Source: an uncultured Faecalibacterium sp.
GTDB taxonomy: Bacteria > Bacillota > Clostridia > Oscillospirales > Ruminococcaceae
Reading direction: 5' to 3'
Assembly (NCBI GenBank): GCA_934512105.1
Contig: CAKSWQ010000002.1
Span: 1-64,000 of the forward strand
DNA: 64,000 nt
Positions 9,153 through 17,027 of this stretch are shown here, one piece after another. A model generated the notes under the pieces. The model saw nothing but the letters and a program-made list of their open reading frames with translations, was not told where the DNA came from and searched no databases. The position numbers and the translations under genes were made by a program. The stretch's first letter is position 1. Every line of letters starts with the position of its first letter.

Positions 9153-9863
9153 ATGGACGAAAAAACAACTATGGGACAGTCGCTCCGGAGTATGGAGGAC
9201 GAGGAGACCATTGATCTGATGGAACTGGCGCGTTTGTTGTGGGCGCATATTGTGCAGATCGTGGCAGCAGCAGTTGCGGCAGCACTGATCTGCCTGCTGG
9301 TATGCATGTTTGTACTTACGCCGAAATATCAGGCATCCATCAATATGATCGTGAATACCCGCCAGGAGGGTACGGCTACCTTTACTAACGATAACTTTAA
9401 TTCGGCCAAGAATCTGATCAGCACCTATGCGGTCATTATCAAGGGCAACACCGTGCTGAACAAGGTCATTGATGAGCTGGATCTGGACATGACCTACGCC
9501 GAGCTGTACAACATGGTGACGGTTGCCGATGTGGACTCTACCCAGATTATGAAGGTCACGGTTACCGATACCGATGCAGAGCGTGCAGGCGAGATCGCCC
9601 AGACCATTGCGGATATCGTGCCTGACGTGCTGGTGGAGAAGGTGGAAGCCGGTTCCTGCAAGACGGTGAGCGATGTGGCCATCAATCCCAACAAGGTGTT
9701 CCCCCAGACCAAGAAGTACGTTGTGCTGGCCGGTCTGCTGGGCGCAATTCTGGTGTGTGGTGTGCTGGTGCTGGCACACCTGCTGCACGATACCGTTGTG
9801 GACGATGAAGATATCCAGAAGAAACTCGGCCTGCCTGTGCTGGGCCTGATCCCGGAGGTGTAA
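9153..9863 (+). CDS. Wzz/CpsC-type chain-length determinant and kinase adaptor
   Basis: This 236-residue membrane protein has a short cytoplasmic N-terminus, a first membrane helix (about 24-47), an extracellular Wzz domain, and a second helix near 190-210. The C-terminal cytoplasmic tail activates the neighbouring tyrosine kinase in such systems. Family members set polysaccharide chain length. The start at 9153 is chosen because AAAGGTG lies about 12 bases upstream; an in-frame ATG 69 bases earlier has no clear site. The kinase gene starts 4 bases after the stop. Confidence 0.88.
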   Translation: MDEKTTMGQSLRSMEDEETIDLMELARLLWAHIVQIVAAAVAAALICLLVCMFVLTPKYQASINMIVNTRQEGTATFTNDNFNSAKNLISTYAVIIKGNTVLNKVIDELDLDMTYAELYNMVTVADVDSTQIMKVTVTDTDAERAGEIAQTIADIVPDVLVEKVEAGSCKTVSDVAINPNKVFPQTKKYVVLAGLLGAILVCGVLVLAHLLHDTVVDDEDIQKKLGLPVLGLIPEV

Positions 9864-9867
9864 GACG

Positions 9868-10635
9868 ATGTGGAATCTGTTTAACAAAAAGAACAAAACT
9901 GGCGGCGAGCACCGCACCCTGCAGCTGATCACCGATAAAAAGATGCCCTTTGGCTATGTGGAGGCCTACAAGTCTCTGCGCACCAATCTGGACTTTATGG
10001 CAGGCTCCATGGACGTGCACACGCTGGTCCTCACCAGTACCGTGCCGGAAGAGTCCAAGAGCAACGTGGCAGTCAATTTGTCACTGACGCTGGCCGAGAG
10101 CGGCAAAAAGATAGCTCTGGTGGACTGTGACCTGCGTAAGCCGGTGCTGCACCGCTACCTGAAGGCAGGCCACAACGTAAAAGGCGTTTCCAACGTGCTG
10201 TCCAACCAGTGCACGCTGGACGAGGCACTGCAGGAGCTGAAGGAAATGAACATGACCTTCCTGCCCGCAGGCACCCCGCCGCCGAACCCTTCCGAGATGC
10301 TGAGCCAGCCGCAGATGCAGGCCATGGTGGATGCTCTGCGTCAGAAATTCGATGTGGTCATCTTTGATGCACCCCCGATATCGGTAGTCACCGATGCAGC
10401 CGTCATTGGCCGCTATGTGGACGGCGCAATGTTTGTTGTGCGCTCGGACTACGCTCCCACCGATGCCGTGCGCGGCGCAGTGCGTAAGCTGCAGGGAGCC
10501 GGTGTCAAGGTGCTGGGCAGCGTGCTGACCCGCTACGACATGAAGAAGGCACTCAAGGGCTCCAGCTACGCATACAGCTATGCCTATAATTACAACTATG
10601 CCTACGAAAAACAGAAGGCTGATGTTGCTGAATAA
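9868..10635 (+). CDS. CpsD/CapB-type bacterial tyrosine kinase with degenerate Walker A
   Basis: This 255-residue cytoplasmic BY-kinase is expected to autophosphorylate on a C-terminal tyrosine cluster and to control polysaccharide assembly. The cluster is present: seven tyrosines alternating with other residues near 235-248. Walker A-prime (A-L-V-D-C-D-L-R-K-P) and Walker B (V-V-I-F-D-A-P-P) are intact. The classical P-loop G-x-G-K-S/T is altered to P-E-E-S-K-S-N, keeping Lys and Ser but losing the glycines. I believe similar variants occur in other gut Clostridia, but activity cannot be judged from sequence. It sits between its adaptor and phosphatase. Confidence 0.88.
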   Translation: MWNLFNKKNKTGGEHRTLQLITDKKMPFGYVEAYKSLRTNLDFMAGSMDVHTLVLTSTVPEESKSNVAVNLSLTLAESGKKIALVDCDLRKPVLHRYLKAGHNVKGVSNVLSNQCTLDEALQELKEMNMTFLPAGTPPPNPSEMLSQPQMQAMVDALRQKFDVVIFDAPPISVVTDAAVIGRYVDGAMFVVRSDYAPTDAVRGAVRKLQGAGVKVLGSVLTRYDMKKALKGSSYAYSYAYNYNYAYEKQKADVAE

Positions 10636-10647
10636 GGAAGCACTGCT

Positions 10648-11400
10648 ATGACTGATCTGCATTGTCACATTTTGCCCGGCATTGATGACGGCGCAAAAGA
10701 TACAGAGGTTTCGCTGGAGTTGCTGCGCAGGGAATATGAGGACGGTGTGCGCAATATCGCGTTCACCAGCCACTTCAACAGCGAACGCACCACGGTGGAA
10801 GCTTTTACGGCAAAGCGGCAGGCTGCCTTTGCGCGGCTGACCGCCGCGCTGGAGGGGCAGCCCATGCAGTTCGACTTCAAGCTGGGCGCAGAGGTGTTTT
10901 TCTCGCCCGGTCTGTGCGAGCTGGATACCCGGGCGCTGTGTATGGGGGACACCGCTTATCTGCTGATGGAGTTTCCCACCACCCACAAGCCGCATTTTAT
11001 CCGGCAGACCCTGTACAATTTGCAGCAGCAAGGCATCGTGCCGCTGATCGCGCATATCGAGCGCTACCCCTATGTGCTGGAAGATCCCACCCTGCTGTAC
11101 GACTGGGTAGCCGCCGGTGCCTATGCGCAGATCAATGTGGGATCCTTGCTGGAACCCAAGCTCTGCAAAAAGCTGTGTAAGTTCATCCAGTGGGGACTGG
11201 TTCACGTCATCTCCACCGATACCCATTCACCGGACAAGCGCCCGCCCTGCATGGCACAGGGTGTGCAGCAGCTGGAAAAGCTGCTTGGCAAGGAAACTGC
11301 TGCCCGTATCGTGCGCAACGGCGATGAGCTGTTCCACGATCAGGAACTGGACGCTGCGACCCTGCATCAGCCCAAAAAGTTTTTGGGAATGTGGGTCTGA
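10648..11400 (+). CDS. CpsB/YwqE-type PHP-domain tyrosine phosphatase
   Basis: This 250-residue PHP-fold metallophosphatase would dephosphorylate the BY-kinase cluster. Metal ligands are visible: D-L-H-C-H-I-L-P at the N-terminus, followed by G-I-D-D-G-A; E-V-F-F near 89; M-E-F-P; A-H-I-E-R-Y; and S-T-D-T-H-S near the C-terminus. This matches Mn-dependent CpsB/CapC enzymes and not the low-molecular-weight phosphatases. It starts 12 bases after the kinase with AAGGAAG as ribosome site, so the three genes form the usual adaptor-kinase-phosphatase set. Confidence 0.9.
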   Translation: MTDLHCHILPGIDDGAKDTEVSLELLRREYEDGVRNIAFTSHFNSERTTVEAFTAKRQAAFARLTAALEGQPMQFDFKLGAEVFFSPGLCELDTRALCMGDTAYLLMEFPTTHKPHFIRQTLYNLQQQGIVPLIAHIERYPYVLEDPTLLYDWVAAGAYAQINVGSLLEPKLCKKLCKFIQWGLVHVISTDTHSPDKRPPCMAQGVQQLEKLLGKETAARIVRNGDELFHDQELDAATLHQPKKFLGMWV

Positions 11401-11427
11401 TCCTAAAGTAAGGAGAAAACTGCCCGG

Positions 11428-12273
11428 GTGGAGGAGTACTCTGCCCGGGCAGCGGATTTTGATATGAAGAAAAATAAGGTCCTGAAAATCGTATTGATCG
11501 TGCTGGGCACGCTGGTGGTTCTGCTGGCAGCGGCTGTCCTTGGGGTACTGTTCTATCTTCGCAGTATGGCAGCCAATCTGCCGGAAACGCTGCCGGATGC
11601 CCCGGCAGACAGCACACAGCTCACCCTGACGGATGAGGATCTGGATAAGCTGCTCAGCGGCGAGATCACGCTGGAGGAGCTGACAAGTGAAGCCGCTTCG
11701 TCCAGCAGTGGGGAACAGGATGCAGCAGCCAGCGTTCCGCAGGAGGGAGCGGATTCGGCATCCGCTCCGGCAGGTTCTTCTGCTTCTTCGGGGAGCGCTG
11801 ACTCCCAGACGGAGAGCAGCAGTACTGCTTCCTCCGGTAAGCAGGAGACTGCGGCCGGAACATCCGGTTCCAGTACAACGTCTGCCTCCGAAAAACCGGC
11901 GTCCTCGTCCGGCAAACAGGAGGCCGGCTACGAGGCTGAGGTCAAGGCACTGCTGAAACAGCTGTACAGCGTCAAGGCGCGTGCCGAGGCAGAGCTGAAC
12001 AGCTGCATTGCCGGAGCAAAGGCAGAGTTCAAGGCATTGCCGGAGTCTCAGCAGACACAGGCCCGCAAGATCTCCATTGCGCTGGCCAGAAGCGGCAGAC
12101 TGTATGCGATGCAGGCATCTTATGATAAGGAAGTGGCGAGCATTGTCAACCAGATGCGCGCCGTACTGACCGCAAACGGCCAGAGCACTGCACTGGCCGA
12201 TCAGGCCATGGCTTCCTATAAGGCACAGAAGAGCGCCATGTACTCCCAGCTGACCGCAAAGCTGTATTCCTGA
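11428..12273 (+). CDS. Ser/Ala-rich single-pass membrane protein of unknown function
   Basis: I do not recognise a named family. From M-K-K-N-K (ATG at 11464) it shows a single membrane segment (about 20 residues, very Leu/Val/Ala-rich), an acidic stretch, a long Ser/Ala/Gly/Glu low-complexity linker, and a C-terminal Ala/Lys/Gln-rich part that looks alpha-helical. AAGGAG lies 12 bases before the GTG at 11428, whereas the ATG at 11464 has no site, so I give the longer 281-residue form; the 269-residue form starting at the ATG fits a natural membrane anchor equally well. CTGCCCGGG and CCCGGGCAG (about 11420-11454) form a hairpin across the GTG. It is the last gene of the kinase module and may be its substrate or an envelope partner (inference). 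Confidence 0.75.
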   Translation: MEEYSARAADFDMKKNKVLKIVLIVLGTLVVLLAAAVLGVLFYLRSMAANLPETLPDAPADSTQLTLTDEDLDKLLSGEITLEELTSEAASSSSGEQDAAASVPQEGADSASAPAGSSASSGSADSQTESSSTASSGKQETAAGTSGSSTTSASEKPASSSGKQEAGYEAEVKALLKQLYSVKARAEAELNSCIAGAKAEFKALPESQQTQARKISIALARSGRLYAMQASYDKEVASIVNQMRAVLTANGQSTALADQAMASYKAQKSAMYSQLTAKLYS

Positions 12274-12290
12274 CCCGCAAAACGACCTAT

Positions 12291-12357
12291 GACCACCCGC
12301 AGCACATTTCCCGGGCACCGACCGTGCCGGAGAAGGGGACTGCGGGTGGTCTTTTTT
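12291..12357 (+). terminator. terminator ending the tyrosine-kinase module
   Basis: GACCACCCGCAG (12291-12302) pairs with 12340-12351 and is followed by six T residues. The 37-base loop contains its own smaller GC-rich hairpin. Confidence 0.8.
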
Positions 12358-12589
12358 GCCAAGTTTCCTGTAATATGGAGAAAAATGCCGGTGACATGGA
12401 TAGATGGTTCTGGGGGAGAGACACTGTCTTTTGCGCGCAGCAGAGCTGAACAGACCATGCGCGTCCCGGAGCAGCTGCCCAAAAGACCGGAAAAGTAGCA
12501 CTTTTACCTACAAATATACAGGAAATTTGTATAAAGTATAAGATTTCGCTCACGCTTTGCTAAAATAAAGTGAATTATTTTCATGTGAA

Positions 12590-12618
12590 TTGACAAAATT
12601 CGTGGTACTCTCTATAAT
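12590..12618 (+). promoter_or_regulatory. consensus sigma-A promoter of the opp operon
   Basis: TTGACA (12590-12595), a 17-bp spacer and TATAAT (12613-12618) match full consensus in both hexamers. Confidence 0.9.
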
Positions 12619-12624
12619 AGATAG

Positions 12625-12814
12625 AGTGTTTCTCGGGTATGGACGATGGTGTTTATGCAACCGCAAGATACCATCGTTTTATTATTCGCTTTTTCTGTCC
12701 GCGTGCCAAGGACAGACGTCCGCTATGTGTGAGGCTGGCGGACTGCGGGAAAGTGTGGCTCGGCCTGAGAGCAAAAACAGTAATTCATTGATAGGATTGG
12801 AGTGGCATCAAACG
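12625..12814 (+). promoter_or_regulatory. long opp leader with candidate attenuator hairpins
   Basis: About 190 transcribed bases precede oppB. CGATGGT (12644-12650) pairs with ACCATCG (12670-12676) and is followed by TTTTATTATT, which looks like a weak terminator. A second inverted repeat (GTCCGC with GCGGAC, about 12719-12745) follows. No known riboswitch or T-box motif was recognised. Confidence 0.45.
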
Positions 12815-13732
12815 ATGGCAAAGTACATCATCAAGCGTGTCGCAATGGGTATCTTCAGTATCTTCATTGTGGCTACGGTTACCTTTTTTGTCATGAACCT
12901 GGTCCCCGGTGGCCCGTTCGTGGCAGAAAAGTCCATCAGCGCCGCTGCTCAGCAGGCTCTGGCCGAAAAGTATGGCCTGGATAAGCCGCTGGGTGTGCAG
13001 TACGTCAACTACATGAAGAGCCTTTTGCATGGCGATCTGGGTCTGAGCCTGCGTCAGCGTGGCCGTACCGTGAACCAGATCATCGCCAGCAAGCTGCCGG
13101 TCTCCTGCCGTCTGGCAGGCATTGCAGTGGTGGTGGCTCTGTGCGTGGGCATCCCGCTGGGCTGCATTTCCGCTTACAACCGCGGTAAGTGGCTGGATAA
13201 CGTTATTATTGTGTTTGCTACCTGTGGCATCGCGATCCCCAGCTTTATTTCCAGCGTGCTGCTTTTGTACCAGTTCGGCATGAACCTGAAGGTTCTGCCT
13301 ACCGTTGGCCTGAACAGCGCAGCCGCCTATATCATGCCGGTCACCGCACTGGCCATCTATCCCTCGGCTTATATCACCCGTTTGATGCGCTCCAGCCTGC
13401 TGGACGTTATGGGTCAGGACTATATGCGCACTGCCCGCGCAAAGGGCGTGTCTCAGTTCATGATCCTGTTCAAGCACGCTCTGCGCAACGCCATTCTGCC
13501 TGTCATCACCTACGTCGGCCCTATGCTGGCCAGCCTGATGACCGGTTCTTTCGTGGTGGAAAAGATCTTCTCCGTGCCCGGTCTGGGCCGCGACTTCGTG
13601 TCTGCCATCACCAACCGTGACTACACCATGATCATGGGCACTACCATCCTGCTGTCCAGCATGGTCATCATTGCAAACGTGATCGTGGATATCCTTTATA
13701 AGATCATCGACCCGCGCATCAAGCTGCAGTAA
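12815..13732 (+). CDS. oppB: oligopeptide ABC transporter permease OppB
   Basis: This is a 305-residue inner-membrane permease with about six helices. The N-terminus M-A-K-Y-I-I-K-R begins the typical OppB/DppB first helix, and the V-P-G-G-P-F segment and the cytoplasmic loop R-T-A-R-A-K-G-V (EAA loop, contacts the ATPases) are visible near residues 206-215. The frame is open for a further 75 codons upstream, but that part overlaps the promoter and leader; GGAGTGG about 10 bases before 12815 sets the start. It is the first gene of oppBCDF. Confidence 0.92.
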   Translation: MAKYIIKRVAMGIFSIFIVATVTFFVMNLVPGGPFVAEKSISAAAQQALAEKYGLDKPLGVQYVNYMKSLLHGDLGLSLRQRGRTVNQIIASKLPVSCRLAGIAVVVALCVGIPLGCISAYNRGKWLDNVIIVFATCGIAIPSFISSVLLLYQFGMNLKVLPTVGLNSAAAYIMPVTALAIYPSAYITRLMRSSLLDVMGQDYMRTARAKGVSQFMILFKHALRNAILPVITYVGPMLASLMTGSFVVEKIFSVPGLGRDFVSAITNRDYTMIMGTTILLSSMVIIANVIVDILYKIIDPRIKLQ

Positions 13733-13750
13733 GAGAAAGGAGCGATTTTC

Positions 13751-14800
13751 ATGGAAAACATTAAAAAGAATCCGCTCAGCCTGCAGCTCAACGCGGAGGA
13801 TTTTCTGCCCGCCAGCAATGAGGAAAAGCAGAGCCTGGTGGTCATGCGCGAAAGCGTCAACTTCTGGAAGGACGGTATCCGCCGCCTGAAGAAGAACAAA
13901 ATCGCCATGGTCAGCTTTGTGTTCATCATTGCCATTGCCATCTTTGCCTACCTGCTGCCCGCCGTCTGGCCTTACAGCTACTCCGAGCAGATGAAGGGCA
14001 GCAACAACCTGAAGCCCTTTGAGTACTCTGCCTCCGAGCAGGCGCGTATCGACGCAGGCGAAAAGGTGTTCCCGCACATTCTGGGCACCGACCGTATGGG
14101 CCGTGACTTCGCTGTGCGTATCATGATGGGTACCCGCGTCAGCCTGTCCGTTGGTCTGATCGCTTCTGTGCTGGTGCTGATCATCGGCGCCACCTACGGT
14201 GCGGTTGCGGCCTTTGCCGGCGGCTGGGTGGATAATATCATGATGCGTATTACAGATATTCTGTACACCATCCCCGATATTCTGCTGATCATTCTGCTGG
14301 GCATGGCTCTGAAGGATCCGCTGGATGCACTGGCTTCCAAACCCGGCTTCAAGTGGATGCAGACCCTTGGCCCCAACATGATCTCCATCTTCATCATCTT
14401 TGCTCTGCTGTACTGGGTCGGCATGGCGCGTATCGTCCGCAGCCAGATCCTGATCCTGAAGGAGAGCGAGTACGTTACCGCTGCCCGCGCACTGGGCGCA
14501 TCCGGCGGCCGTATCATCAAAAAGCATCTGCTCACCAACTGCATCGGTACCTTGATCGTTACCACCACCCTGCAGATCCCGGCCTCCATCTTTACCGAGA
14601 GCTACCTGAGCTTCATTGGTCTGGGTGTTGCAGCCCCGCTGCCTTCTCTGGGTTCTCTGGCTACCGATGCCGTCAAGGGCATGAACACCTACCCCCATCT
14701 GCTGATCGCCCCCGCACTGATGATCAGCGTGATGATCCTTGTGTTCAACCTGTTCGGCGACGGCCTGCGCGATGCCTTTGACCCGAAGCTGAAGAATTGA
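13751..14800 (+). CDS. oppC: oligopeptide ABC transporter permease OppC
   Basis: The second permease has 349 residues. The extended N-terminus (about 45 residues, cytoplasmic) precedes a first helix, as in OppC/DppC. The segment H-I-L-G-T-D-R-M-G-R-D lies before helix 2, the family hallmark, and the EAA loop T-A-A-R-A-L-G-A-S is present near residue 240. It starts 18 bases after oppB with AGAAAGGAG as ribosome site. With OppB it forms the peptide channel. Confidence 0.93.
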   Translation: MENIKKNPLSLQLNAEDFLPASNEEKQSLVVMRESVNFWKDGIRRLKKNKIAMVSFVFIIAIAIFAYLLPAVWPYSYSEQMKGSNNLKPFEYSASEQARIDAGEKVFPHILGTDRMGRDFAVRIMMGTRVSLSVGLIASVLVLIIGATYGAVAAFAGGWVDNIMMRITDILYTIPDILLIILLGMALKDPLDALASKPGFKWMQTLGPNMISIFIIFALLYWVGMARIVRSQILILKESEYVTAARALGASGGRIIKKHLLTNCIGTLIVTTTLQIPASIFTESYLSFIGLGVAAPLPSLGSLATDAVKGMNTYPHLLIAPALMISVMILVFNLFGDGLRDAFDPKLKN

Positions 14801-14814
14801 TGAGGTGAACAGAA

Positions 14815-15816
14815 ATGAGCGAGAAAATTCTTGATATCAAAGATGAACGCCTTTCTTTCTTCACCCCTGCGGGCGAAGTAAAGGCACTGAACGGCGTTTC
14901 CTTTACCATGAATCAGGGCGATGTTCTGGGCGTTGTGGGCGAGTCCGGCTCCGGTAAGTCGGTCACTGCCTACTCCGTTATGGGTCTGACCGCTTACCCC
15001 GGCAAGCTGGTGGGCGGCAAGGTGTGGTTCAACGGCCACGAGATCGAGAACATGAAGGAGAAGGACTTCCGCAAGATCCGCGGCAACGAGGTCTCCATCA
15101 TCTTCCAGGACCCCATGACCAGCCTGAACCCGGTGTACACCATCGGCAACCAGATCGTGGAGGTCATCCGCCTGCACACCGATAAGAACAAGGCCGACGC
15201 ATGGGCACGCGCCAAGGAGCTGCTGGAGCTGGTTGGCATCAACGAGCCCGAAAAGCGCCTGAAGCAGTACCCCCACGAGCTGTCCGGCGGTATGCGCCAG
15301 CGCGTGATGATCGCCATTGCACTGGCCTGTGAGCCCAAGCTGCTGATCGCCGACGAGCCCACCACCGCACTGGACGTGACCATTCAGGCACAGATCTTGG
15401 AGCTGATGCAGGATCTGCGCAAGAAGCTGGGTATGAGCATCATCATGATCACCCACGATCTGGGTGTTGTGGCTTCCATGTGCGAGAAGATCGCCGTCAT
15501 GTACGCCGGCCACATTGTGGAGTACGGCACCACCGACGAGATCTTCTACCAGCCGGGCCACGAGTACACCAAGGGTCTGATCAACTCCATCCCCAAGCTG
15601 AACACCGCAGAGCACGAGCGCCTTGTGCCCATCGAGGGTACCCCTGTGGACCTGCTGAATCCGCCGGCCGGCTGCCCCTTTGCGCCCCGCTGCAAGAACT
15701 GCATGAAGATCTGTCTGAGCAAGATGCCTCCGCGCACCGAGCTCAGTGATACCCACTATACCTACTGCTGGCTGCAGCAGAAGGCTGCATTTGAGAAAGG
15801 GGAAAAGGCAGAATGA
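14815..15816 (+). CDS. oppD: oligopeptide ABC transporter ATPase OppD
   Basis: This 333-residue ABC ATPase has Walker A G-E-S-G-S-G-K-S near residues 43-50, signature L-S-G-G-M-R-Q-R and Walker [13 protein letters not shown]. The C-terminal oligopeptide-specific extension contains [14 protein letters not shown], the cysteine pattern that binds a 4Fe-4S cluster in structurally known DppD-type ATPases. It ends by a 4-base overlap (ATGA) with oppF, implying coupled translation. Confidence 0.93.
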   Translation: MSEKILDIKDERLSFFTPAGEVKALNGVSFTMNQGDVLGVVGESGSGKSVTAYSVMGLTAYPGKLVGGKVWFNGHEIENMKEKDFRKIRGNEVSIIFQDPMTSLNPVYTIGNQIVEVIRLHTDKNKADAWARAKELLELVGINEPEKRLKQYPHELSGGMRQRVMIAIALACEPKLLIADEPTTALDVTIQAQILELMQDLRKKLGMSIIMITHDLGVVASMCEKIAVMYAGHIVEYGTTDEIFYQPGHEYTKGLINSIPKLNTAEHERLVPIEGTPVDLLNPPAGCPFAPRCKNCMKICLSKMPPRTELSDTHYTYCWLQQKAAFEKGEKAE

Positions 15817-16808
15817 GTGAAAACAAGACGCTGGTCGAAGTCCAGCACCTGCAGCAGTATTTCCCCGCCGGCGGTGTGGGCAAGAACCGCAAGTACGTTC
15901 AGGCTGTGGATGACGTAAGCTTTGCCATCCGCAAGGGCGAGACCCTTGGTCTGGTAGGCGAGTCCGGCTGTGGTAAGACCACCACCGGCCGCACCCTGCT
16001 GCGCCTGTACGAGCCCACCGGCGGCAAGATCTACTACGACGGCAACCTGCTGTTTGATAAGGACAACAAGATTGCAGTGGATATGCTGCCCTACCGCCGC
16101 CGGATGCAGATCGTTTTTCAGGATCCCTACGCAAGTCTGGACCCCCGCATGACCATTGGCGACATCGTGGGCGAGGGCATTGATATCCATCATCTGGCCG
16201 AGAACGAAAAGGATCGCCATGATAAGATCATCGCTCTGCTGGAGCGCGTTGGCCTGAACAGCGAGCACGCAAACCGCTACTGCCACGAGTTCTCCGGCGG
16301 TCAGCGTCAGCGCGTGGGCATTGCCCGTGCACTGGCCGTGAACCCCGAGTTCATCGTTTGTGACGAGCCTGTTTCTGCACTGGACGTTTCCATTCAGGCA
16401 CAGGTCGTCAATATGTTCGAGGATCTGCAGCAGGAGATGGGTCTGACCTACCTGTTCATCGCCCATGACCTGAGCGTTGTGAAGCACATCTCCAACCGCA
16501 TCGGCGTCATGTATCTGGGCAAGATGGTGGAGCTGGCCGACAGCTACGAGCTGATCGCCCACAGCATTCACCCCTACACCCGCAGCCTGATCTCCGCAAT
16601 TCCGGTGGCAGACCCCATTACGGCCCGCCAGTCCAAGCGTATCGTGCTGCAGGGCGATGTGCCCAGCCCCCTGAACCCGCCGTCCGGCTGCCGTTTCCGC
16701 ACCCGCTGCCCCTATGCAGACGAGCAGTGCGCCAACGAGGTGCCTGAGTTCAAGGAGGTCTCCACCGGCCACTGGGCTGCCTGCCATCACCTTGACCGCG
16801 TGAAGTAA
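15813..16808 (+). CDS. oppF: oligopeptide ABC transporter ATPase OppF
   Basis: The second ATPase of the peptide importer has 331 residues. Walker [10 protein letters not shown], signature F-S-G-G-Q-R-Q-R and Walker [13 protein letters not shown] are intact. The segment P-Y-A-S-L-D-P-R-M in the Q-loop region is typical of OppF. The C-terminal extension carries C-R-F-R-T-R-C-P-Y plus a further Cys. It overlaps oppD by 4 bases. After it, 219 bases with a promoter precede oppA. Confidence 0.93.
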   Translation: MSENKTLVEVQHLQQYFPAGGVGKNRKYVQAVDDVSFAIRKGETLGLVGESGCGKTTTGRTLLRLYEPTGGKIYYDGNLLFDKDNKIAVDMLPYRRRMQIVFQDPYASLDPRMTIGDIVGEGIDIHHLAENEKDRHDKIIALLERVGLNSEHANRYCHEFSGGQRQRVGIARALAVNPEFIVCDEPVSALDVSIQAQVVNMFEDLQQEMGLTYLFIAHDLSVVKHISNRIGVMYLGKMVELADSYELIAHSIHPYTRSLISAIPVADPITARQSKRIVLQGDVPSPLNPPSGCRFRTRCPYADEQCANEVPEFKEVSTGHWAACHHLDRVK

Positions 16809-16872
16809 GAACACCTCACACCGGCAAGAGATGAAAACAATTCAACTTAGCACTGAAATGTTGTCACAAAAT

Positions 16873-16923
16873 GGTTACAGTCCAAGTTTTGGACTTGTAA
16901 CCGGCATGAGAACGCATTATAAT
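16873..16923 (+). promoter_or_regulatory. oppA promoter with an overlapping dyad operator
   Basis: TTGTAA (16895-16900), a 17-bp spacer and TATAAT (16918-16923) form the promoter. A near-perfect inverted repeat spans 16873-16902: GGTTACA-GTCCAA against TTGGAC-TTGTAACC with one bulged base. Its right arm contains the -35 box. No U-run follows, so it looks like an operator more than a terminator. Confidence 0.65.
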
Positions 16924-17027
16924 CATTCGTGTTCCTCCGGTGTACAAATTATTTGCACCGGATCGAATATAGAGGCGGCTGGGGCAACCTGGCACACTCA
17001 AATTTGATATAAGGGAAGGATATTATT

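Noticed and set aside
11947..12250. Coiled-coil or repeat array in the Ser-rich protein
   Set aside because: By eye the Ala/Gln/Lys region shows no regular heptad or exact repeat; called only alpha-helical.
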